64,000 nt of DNA from assembly GCF_963082655.1 (NCBI RefSeq), contig NC_081555.1, positions 146,631,517 to 146,695,516 of the forward strand, given 5' to 3'. Origin of the DNA: Stomoxys calcitrans (lineage: Eukaryota; Arthropoda; Insecta; Diptera; Muscidae). The notes under the pieces were generated by a model. The model did not search any database and had not been told where the DNA came from. It saw nothing but the letters and a program-made list of their open reading frames with translations. Both the position numbers and the translations under genes were made by a program. This document shows, piece after piece, positions 56,331 through 64,000 of this stretch (positions within the stretch are counted from its first letter, which is position 1; each line of letters opens with the position of its first letter).

Positions 56331-56619
56331 TGGTTGGACCGTCGCTATAAGGAGCCCATAAAACGAGCATTTTTCATCCGATTTTGATGAAATTCGAAAC
56401 AGTTGATAGCACGATCTGTACCACATTCTACAGGAATGTGGAATCCACCAGAACACGCTGTGCCAAATTTCATTCGGGTAATAATTGGATCTTTTATGGC
56501 TTCAATACCCTATATCGGGAGATCGGGTGGTCAGTCTAAGGGCAGCTATATCCAAATATAGTCCGTTCTGAACAGCACTTCACAGAAATTAATGGAGTCC
56601 ACCAGAACTCACTGTAATA

Positions 56620-57226
56620 AAGGGTGATTTTTTTGAGGTAAGGATTTTCATGCATTAGTATTTGACAGATCACGTGGGATTTCAGACATGGTGTCAAAGA
56701 GAAAGATGCTCAGTATGCTTTGACATTTCATCATGAATAGACTTACTAACGAGCAACGCTTGCAAATCATTGAATTTTATTACCAAAATCAGTGTTCGGT
56801 TCGAAATGTGTTCAAATTTTGACAAATTTTGTTCAGCGATGAGGCTCATTTCTGGTTGAATGGCTACTTAAATAAGCAAAATTGCCGCATTTGGAGTGAA
56901 GAGCAACCAGAAGCCGTTCAAGAACTGCCCATGCATCCCGAAAAATGCACTGTTTGGTGTGGTTTGTACGCTGGTGGAATCATTGGACCGTATTTTTTCA
57001 AAGATGCTGTTGGACGCAACGTTACGGTGAATGAACACATTTCGAACCGAACACTGATTTTGGTAATAAAATTCAATGATTTGCAAGCGTTGCTCGTTAG
57101 TAAGTCTATTCATGATGAAATGTCAAAGCATACTGAGCATCTTTCTCTTTGACACCATGTCTGAAATCCCACGTAATCTGTCAAATACTAATGCATGAAA
57201 ATCCTAACCTCAAAAAAATCACCCTT
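56620..57226 (+). mobile_element. Tc1/mariner-type fold-back element
   Basis: A 607-bp element flanked by TA (56618-56619, 57227-57228). Arms 56620-56810 and 57036-57226, both 191 bp, are near-perfect reverse complements starting AAGGGTGATTTTTTTGAGG. The 225-bp centre encodes a transposase fragment. Normal terminal repeats are much shorter; here the arms include the transposase N-terminal codons, so the right end has been replaced by an inverted copy of the left. Confidence 0.92.
56734..57035 (+). pseudogene. Transposase remnant of the IS630-Tc1-mariner superfamily
   Basis: The N-terminal part begins at the ATG at 56734 (MNRLTNEQRLQIIEFYYQ), a helix-turn-helix opening. It is joined by a deletion to FSDEAHFWLNGYLNK, carrying the second catalytic Asp, then PEKCTVWCGLYAGGIIGPYF (from about 56832). 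The rest of the DNA-binding domain, the first catalytic Asp and the final acidic residue are missing. Inactive. The exact subfamily is uncertain. Confidence 0.85.
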
Positions 57227-57340
57227 TATATTTCTTCGAAATCGGATGAAAAATGACCAATTTATTGCCGCGAGGCTTTAAGTCTGTAGATCGGTCTATA
57301 TAGCGGCCATGCATAACTAAAATCCGATTTTATGAGATCA

Positions 57341-57549
57341 GAAAATCATGTTTATGTACAAAGAAAAAGAAATCATCAAAAATTTTTCGGAAAATTTTTT
57401 TATACACAAAATATCTGCAAAATTGTAAATATCAAGCTTTTGGGTATAAATAGGTAAATACCCGGGTATTTACCCAATTTACCGGGTAAATACCTTTTGG
57501 GTATTTCCCCATCGCCCATCTCTTGACATAGAAGAACGCATATCCCTTA
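57341..57549. other. Spacer with a 22-bp perfect palindrome
   Basis: GGTAAATACCCGGGTATTTACC at 57453-57474 is self-complementary; CCGGGTAAATACC is repeated once more at about 57481-57493. No other feature seen. Confidence 0.7.
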
Positions 57550-58440
57550 TTTTTATACCCTCCACCATAGGATGGGGGTATACAAATTTCGTTATTCTGT
57601 TTTTAACACCTCTAAATATTTGTCTAAGACCCCGTGAAGTACATATATTCTTGATCGTCATGAATTTTTAAATGGATCTAGACATATCCGTCCGTCTGTC
57701 TGTCGAAAGCACGCTAACATTCGAAAAAGCACGCTAACATTCGAAAAAGCACGCTAACATTCGAAAAAGTAAAGCTAGGCGCTTGAAATTGTACACAAAT
57801 ACTTCCTATTTGTGTAGGTCGGCTGGGATTATAAATGGGCCAAAGCGGTCCATGTTTTTATATAGCTGCCATATAAACCGATCTAGGATCTTGATGTCTT
57901 GAGCCACTAGAGGGCGCAATTCCTATCCGATTTGGCTGAAATTTTGAGCGTGGTGTTTTGGTATCACTTCCAACAACTGTGCTATGTATGGTTCAAATCG
58001 GTTCATAACCCGATATAGCTGCCATATAAACTCATCTGAGGTATTGACTTCTTGAGCCTCTAGAGGGCGCAATTCTCATCCGATTTAGCTAAAATTTTAT
58101 ATGATGTGTTTTTTTACGACTGTTAACAACTGTGATTAGTGTGGTTAAAATCGGTTCATGACCTGATATAGCTGTCACATAAACCGATCTCTGATCTTCT
58201 TGAGCTTCTAGACGGTGCAATTCTTATCCGATTTGGCTAAAATTTTGCATGAGGTGATTTGTAATGACTTCCAACAACTGTGTTAAGTGTGGTCCAAATC
58301 AGTTCATAAACTAATATAGCTGCCATATAAACGGATCTGGGATTTTGACATATTGACCCTCTGGACGGTGCAATTATTATCCGATTTGGTTATAATTTTG
58401 TATAAGGTGTTCTGTTATGACAACAATTCTTCTTAGTATG
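57550..58440 (+). mobile_element. 153-bp-unit element, 3'-truncated
   Basis: The left end is TTTTTATACCCTCCACCATAGGATGGGGG; (GTCY)n at 57677-57693 (CATATCCGTCCGTCTGTCTGTC). A 20-bp motif containing AGCACGCTAACATTCGAA is present three times at 57695-57768 where other copies have it once. About four array units; cut off by the LOA-like relic. Confidence 0.82.
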
Positions 58441-59510
58441 GTACAGGTTTCCGATCGTCGCATCGCGGTATAATCGAAGCGACCATAGGAAACCTGGAAG
58501 GAAGGGAAGAGGTTTCCGATCGGTTATCAGAGACGACACTTGAGGTCGAGTGCGAGGCATTGCTGCCAGCGGCGCAGTCTTAGACTGACGGAACGCTAAT
58601 ATTGTCATCTGGAAAGTCATGTTACACGGATAAATCAAAGCTAGAGAACACAGTGGTCTACATTGAGAACCCAGCGACTTAGATCTGTTTTAGACTGTCT
58701 GACCATTATAAAGTCCTGCAGGCGGAGATCCGGGCTATACGCAATGCGTAAGGTGGCCTAGTGCTAATGCGAGGACGTCAAGTGTGAACATCTTTATGGA
58801 CAGTAAAATGGCCATGAGGGCAATATTTACCTGGACGGTAAGATCACCAACAATTTTGGAAAGGAGATTAACGCCTTCCCCGAGGATGGCACAATGCGCA
58901 TCGTTTAAGTGCCGGGCCATAACAGAGTAAGGGGAATGGAAGGGCAGACGATTTGTCTGCGAGGGCCAGAGGACTGCCGTCAATAAACTTTATCAACCCC
59001 AAGCTTTTCGGGTCGATGCAGTCCGAGTTAAGGGCGAGGGCGACGAACGCTCATGTAACACTGTGTAATATCGAAATAGTGGGTAGGATGTTGGAAACCC
59101 TATGGGGTGATCCGGATCGTGAGAAGATGAGGCTATTATTCAAAAGAAGTAAGAAGGAGGAGGAGAGTATAGCTTTTGGTATAATAACGGAAAACATAGG
59201 ACTACGAGCAGACATAAACCAACTTAGGGGTAGGATGACGAGACGTTGGAACATTTCGTATATAATTGCCCGGTTTTCGCTGCTAAAAGACGCCGGTTTT
59301 TAGGTGGGGACACAATACCAGACATAAACCAACTTAGGGGCGTGGCATGCAAAACAATTAAGGATTTTGCAGGCATTCTTAACTTTGATAGTCTTTTTCG
59401 AGGTTACTATTTTAGTATTTCGAGGTTACATTGTAGGAGTGCACAACAAACCGATTGATTACTGGCTTTGGCGTATGTCCATAGTGGCATGGGTAGAGTA
59501 ATATCCATAA
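58441..59510 (+). pseudogene. LOA-like retrotransposon, RNase H and C-terminal part
   Basis: YTDKSKLEN (about 58617), RLSDHYKVLQAEIRAI (about 58692), then GHNRVRGNGRADDLSARARG (58915-58970) cover the RNase H domain in order. The C-terminal part follows: DPDREKMRLLFKRSKKEEE, FGIITENIGLRA (59110-59215). A 116-codon frame at 58953-59303 survives. The cysteine/histidine block and the sequence TTAGGGGCGTGGCATGC are near 59330-59350. The DINQLRG text occurs twice, a small internal duplication. The 3' end (GTATGTCCATAGTGGCATGGG) matches 12858-12880 reversed. Frameshifts and stops make it non-functional. Confidence 0.8.
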
Positions 59511-59876
59511 CCATTGTCCAAATCGGTTCATAATCTGATATGACTCCCATATAAACTTATCTCCCGATTTTATTTCTTGAGACTCTGAATGGCGAAATTC
59601 TTATCGGATTAGGCTGAAATTTTGTATGCGTGCCAAATTTGTTCGAATCGGTCCATTACCTGATATAGCTCAAATATAAACCCATCTCCTGATTTTACTT
59701 CTTGGGTCCATACAGGACGAAATTCTATTCATTATCCTCTGTTTGTCTATAAAGAGATGTCGGGCAAAGAACTTGTTTTGTCTAAAATGAGAAGCCGGGC
59801 AAGGAACTTGACAAATGCGATCTATGGTGGAGGGTATATAAAATTCGGCCCGGCCGAACTTATCACTTTCTGTTCA
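59511..59876 (+). repeat. 3' part of a 153-bp-unit element
   Basis: Two array units, GGTGGAGGGTATATAAAATTCGG, hairpin to 59861 and a mutated terminus TTCTGTTCATT. It may be the right half of the element at 57550-58440, split by the LOA-like copy. Confidence 0.75.
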
Positions 59877-61507
59877 TTACAGATTATCAAAATTGGAAGG
59901 TTCAAAAAGTTGCGCTGAAGTAATGAGTTGCAAGGATATTAACTCCATATCTATCAAGGCAAGCCAATTTTTTTTAAATGGTAAGAGAGATTTTATTCTC
60001 TTTTAGTATTTTGACTTTAATTTTTATCTGGTGAGTTAAATTGGAATCCGTATAACTGAAAACTTTTCCAATTATTTTCCCAAACTATTATAAATGATGT
60101 GAGTGAGTGTGTTAGTGTGTGTACTTGATTTGAAAGTCAATTTGATCTTTGATGTTTACTTGCATTTGTCATGTATCGACAAAAACCCCAAATTCAATTT
60201 GCATTCATGACATTGACAATGCCAGGTCACAGTGTCATTGGGACATACGACACTCTCAATTTCCATAGAAATATCGTCCTTTAAATAAATTCCCATTTGT
60301 TATGACCAGGTTTAAGACTTTGTCGATTTAAAATTCAAGACTTGTTTCAGTTCAACATCACCCCAAGAAACGAAGGGAAATCGAAAAGAGCTTGCTTCCC
60401 ACTGAACCTCTGCGGCGCCGGTTTTGCTTTTTGCCGTTCTCTTTTGCAGGCATTGAATGAGCCAAAAAATGACAAATTATTCATGAAAATATCAATTTGC
60501 ATTTATTTTGATGTCAATAAATTATATTAACCCCTCAACAATATCGGGGCAACACATCATAAAGTTAAACCACCAAACCCTCGAAAAAAAGTGTCTGCCT
60601 TTGCAAGTTTTGTGTTTTTTTGTGGATGATAGGCAGGAAAAGGGCATCGTGGAATGAGGGGGATTAGTGCTATACGTGTTGGAGGGGTGAAGCCCCATAA
60701 CCGCAAGAAACGGAAAAAACTTTTTCAATAAATATTAAAAAAAAACAAATTGAATAAAATGTGAAGGTGTTCGTTTTCTTTGACAGATGTAAAAAGTTTT
60801 TGTACGTTGCTCTTCTTCTGAATTTTCAAGGCATATATTTTTTGCTACGCTAACAAAAACGAGAAAAAAAAAACGCCAAATTCGAAGGCTGATTTTGTAT
60901 TTAGGCCTTGGGCACCGGATGTTCGCCCTTCCTTGTGCGAGTGCAAATTCATGTGCAGAGTGCGTGCCCAACATTTGGTTTCCCACAATGTCTTGTCTTT
61001 GCGTTTTCCCTCGGCCTGGAGGCAAAATTATGTTAATTTTTAAAGCTATCAAAGATTTCTTTTTTTCGTGTTTTATTTTATAAAACAGATGTTTTAAATT
61101 TATTAAACTAATATTGTTATAGTCATGACGCCATCAAATTTAATTTTGCATCGCACAAAAGTACGATTAGCCCTTTGGGCAGGTGCTTTTTGTAACAGCC
61201 AAGCGAAAGCAGCTCTTTTTTTCTCCAGATAATAGCTATTAGTTTAGAAACGTATAAAACAATTTAAGCAAATATGCGCTTATATTTGCAGAGTTTTCCG
61301 TACTTCGTTAAATTTTCAACTTTTGTTGGTTTGTTTGCTTTGCGCGCCCTCCTCGACAAACAATTCTCATAATAATCGTAATGAATTTAAAATCACAATA
61401 CGTGAGTCAATAATAATAAACTAAAATGAAAATAATGGTGTACGATGTGTACTTAGTGTACATTAGGGAGGTGAGTGGGAGAAGTGAAGCTATATTAGTT
61501 TATATGT
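59877..61507. other. Non-coding, apparently single-copy DNA (largest unique block)
   Basis: 1.6 kb without recognised repeats. Short frames at 60342-60530, 60735-61083 and elsewhere lack domain or compositional support. Contains GTGTGTTAGTGTGTGT near 60108. Confidence 0.5.
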
Positions 61508-63573
61508 TACTAGCGGGCCCGCTCCGCTGCGCCTTCTTTTACTTTATGTGGAACAAAAGTTTCCTTGGAATATTTATTTTCGACAATTAAAGATCTTTTA
61601 GTGAAATACCATGCTAACTTGACTAACAGTTTAACAATATAGGTGCCTTTATCTGAATCCCATATGATCTCTATTGCTCTACGAATTTAAGTTTGGATGT
61701 TAGGTGTACTCCGTTCTTAAAATACTTCATTTCGGCCTGATATTCTCATGATGTCTGATTTAGTGGTGTTTTCAGGGGAGAGGTGGTCCCCAAGTTACTT
61801 GGCCATGAAAAAATATCAGCATCGTGCTCTTCTCTCAAATACCATTAATTTAAACCCCATATTGCCATTGGTTTAAGAAGAGTTTACAGGATGAGGCGTC
61901 TCTCCAACCAATGGCCCCAAAATAGGTTATCAAATTCGTTTTCTAATCTCAAATACCTTTCATTTGAGCCACATATTAGCATAGTTGAAAAATTTTTTCC
62001 CTTTAGGGGTGTTTTGGGGAAGAGATGATGCCCTAAATACAAGGTCCTACATTTGGATATCAAATTCGTATTATACTCCCAAATACCTTTATTTGAGCCC
62101 CATATTGTGATGTTCACTAAAAATTTGCTGTTTGTGGGGTATTTTGGGAAAGGGGTAGACCCCCAGAAAATTGGTCCCGAAAGTGGGTATCAATTCGTTC
62201 TCTACCCCGAAATACCTTCCATTTAGACTCCACATTGATATGGTCGTTAAATATGCCCGATTTAGGGTTGTTTTGGGGATTGGGGTGGTCCCCCAAACAC
62301 TAAGCCCGGAAAATATTTCAGCAACGTGCTCTATTCTCATATATCTATGTATATATCATTTATTTGAACCTCATATTGCCATTGCCCTCAAAATTGGATA
62401 TAAAATTCGTTTTCTAATCTCATTTAAACTCCTTGCAAAAAACTTGCAAAAGTCAGCAAATATGTCCGGTATATATTTAGCTCCACTCTCTTTAGGACCC
62501 AAATTGTCTTGGTAAGCAATTACGTCCTATTTGGGGGCTGTCATGGTGGTGGGACGTCCGCTAGACAGTTGGCCCCTAATGTTGATATCAGATACGTGGT
62601 CTACTCCCACATTCCTTTAATTTGAGCCCCATATTTCTATAGTCGGCAAACATGACCGGCTTGGGGGGTGTTTTGGAAGATGGCGACCACTCAGTGAGTT
62701 GGCCTTGAAAATATATATCGGATTCGTGTTCCACTTTAAAAACCCTCTTATTTGAGCCTCATATTACAATAGTCTGAAAATACTTACTATTTGGGTGGTG
62801 TTGTGGGGGTGGCGTGGCCCCGTAGCCACTTTTCCCGAATATTGATATCAGATTCATGCTTTACTCCCAAAGACCTTTCATTTGAGCCCCATATTGCTAT
62901 GGTCGTAAATTTGTCCCCTTTGGGGGATGTTTTTGGTGAGAGGCGGACCCCCAAACACTTGGTCCCATATTTGGATATCAGATTCGTATTCTACATTCAA
63001 ATACCTTTTATTTAAGCCCCATATTCCCATGGTCTGTAAATAAGTCCAGTTTGGGGGATGTTTTGGGGAAGGGGTGGACCCCCAGAAACGTGGTCCCACA
63101 TTTGAATATTAGATTCGTATTCTACTCGCAAATACCTTTCATTTGAGTCCCATTTTGCCATGGTCGGTAAACATGTCCGATTTAGGGGTGTTTTGGGGCT
63201 TGGGATGGTCCCCCTAGAACTTGGTCCGACAATTGGATATCAGATACGTTTTTTTATCCTAAATACCTTTCATTTGAGTCCCTTATTGCCGTGATTGGCC
63301 AAAATATATGTTTGGTAGGTTTTAGGGTGGGGCAGCCCCCCTAGGTACCCCATCCGAAATTTGTATATCAAATTTTTATTTTAAGGGTACTATATGAGAG
63401 CACACAAAATTTCGCTGAAATGGCACCACCCATCTCCGAGATCTGGCGTTTCTGAAAAATAGGGTAATGGGGAGTGTCCGCCCCCCTTCAGATATCAAAA
63501 AATTTATGAGTCTATAAGGAACACACAAACAAACAAACCTACAAACAAACACAAATTGATTTTTATATATAAG
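61508..63573 (+). mobile_element. 131-bp-unit composite element, without SINE
   Basis: The left end is ACTAGCGGGCCCGCTCCGC, then TGCGCCTTCTTTTAC. Array phrase ACCTTTCATTTGAGCCCCAT: its CCTTT starts at 61956, 62086, 62874, 63004, 63135 and 63266, neighbours 130-131 bp apart. The right end is ACAAACAAACACAAATTG and TTTTTATATATAAGATA. Apparently complete, about 2.07 kb, no coding capacity. Confidence 0.78.
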
Positions 63574-64000
63574 ATATATCCAAATCTGGACCGATCTAAG
63601 CCAAATTGACTAAGTATGTCAAAAGGCCATACACAACTCACTATCCCAAATTTCAGCCAAATCGGATAATAATTGTGGCTTTTATGGGCCCAAGACCCTA
63701 TATCGGCGGATCGGTCTATATGGGACCTATATCAAGATATCGTCCGATATAGCCCATCTTCGAACTTACCTGCTTATGGACAAAAAGAGAATCTGTGCAA
63801 AATTTCAGCTCAGTAGCTCTATTTTTGGAACCTATAGAGTGATTTCAATAGACAGACGGACGGACATGTATAGATCGTCTTAGATTTTCACGCTGAACAA
63901 ATATATATATATACTTTATAGGATCGGAAATGGATATTTCGATGTGTTGCAAACCGAATAACGAAATGAATATACCCCCATCCTTCGGTGGTGGGTATAA
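63574..64000 (-). mobile_element. 153-bp-unit element, left-end part
   Basis: Two array units, a reversed (GTCY)n (GACAGACGGACGGACATG, about 63851-63868), a TATATATATATAC run and the left end CCTTCGGTGGTGGGTATAA at the window edge. Confidence 0.82.

Larger units (their letters stand above)
56331..57340. repeat. Divergent array relic hosting a fold-back transposon
   Basis: CGAGCATTTTTCATCCG, ATCCAAATATAGTCCG and GTAGATCGGTCTATATAGCGG are distant array phrases on both sides of the insert. Confidence 0.5.

Noticed and set aside
60342..61083. Short frames in the largest unique block
   Set aside because: Length and composition are within chance expectation; no recognisable protein family.

Overview
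The window looks like intergenic or large-intron DNA of a higher fly, most probably a calyptrate muscoid (Musca, Stomoxys or Haematobia type). That rests on dipteran transposon families (R1-clade and LOA-like non-LTR elements, mariner, mini-me/DINE-1-like elements) and AT-rich, GTT/TGT-rich single-copy DNA. The species is an inference. I find no convincing host protein-coding exon, rRNA or genuine tRNA gene. Most open reading frames are chance frames through tandem repeats.

The only long intact coding unit is an R1-clade non-LTR retrotransposon at 3782-7731. It is 5'-truncated, carries an uninterrupted 1000-codon ORF2 (endonuclease, reverse transcriptase, C-terminal zinc motif), ends in a poly-A tail of about 42 nt, and is bracketed by a 13-bp target-site duplication. 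A 3'-UTR scrap of a related element lies at 28498-28674.

The bulk of the window (roughly 60%) is one repeat family in both orientations, called here the 153-bp-unit element. One end starts TTTATACCC...GGGGGTATA and carries a short (TA)n, a conserved spacer and a (GTCY)n tract, the layout described for mini-me/DINE-1 elements. The middle is a tandem array of about 153-bp units. The other end has a near-perfect hairpin (arms AAGTTCGGCC/GGCCGAACTT) followed by CTTTTTACTTGTT. This architecture suggests non-autonomous Helentron-like (HINE) elements. A second composite family with about 131-bp units (1-130, 25906-28071, 52822-54748, 61508-63573) has inserted into these arrays at least twice.

Scattered through this are five mariner miniature copies and a 589-bp mariner copy keeping the transposase N-terminus, a Tc1/mariner-type fold-back with 191-bp arms, six tRNA-derived SINE copies (one intact with a 14-bp duplication), and relics of LOA-like, RTE-like, R1-like and CR1/Jockey-like non-LTR elements.

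Layout: 1-3.6 kb repeat arrays; 3.8-7.7 kb R1 element; 8.5-20.4 kb arrays alternating with LOA relics and mariner; 20.4-25 kb arrays and single-copy DNA; 25.2-28.4 kb nested composite; 28.5-31.3 kb relics and unique DNA; 31.3-44.9 kb arrays, LOA and RTE relics, SINEs; 45-46 kb unique; 46-49.6 kb arrays; 49.6-52 kb unique DNA and retroelement relics; 52.3-55.4 kb nested composite; 55.4-59.9 kb unique DNA, fold-back, LOA relic; 59.9-61.5 kb unique; 61.5-64 kb composite and array. Coordinates of degenerate repeats are good to about 10-30 bp.
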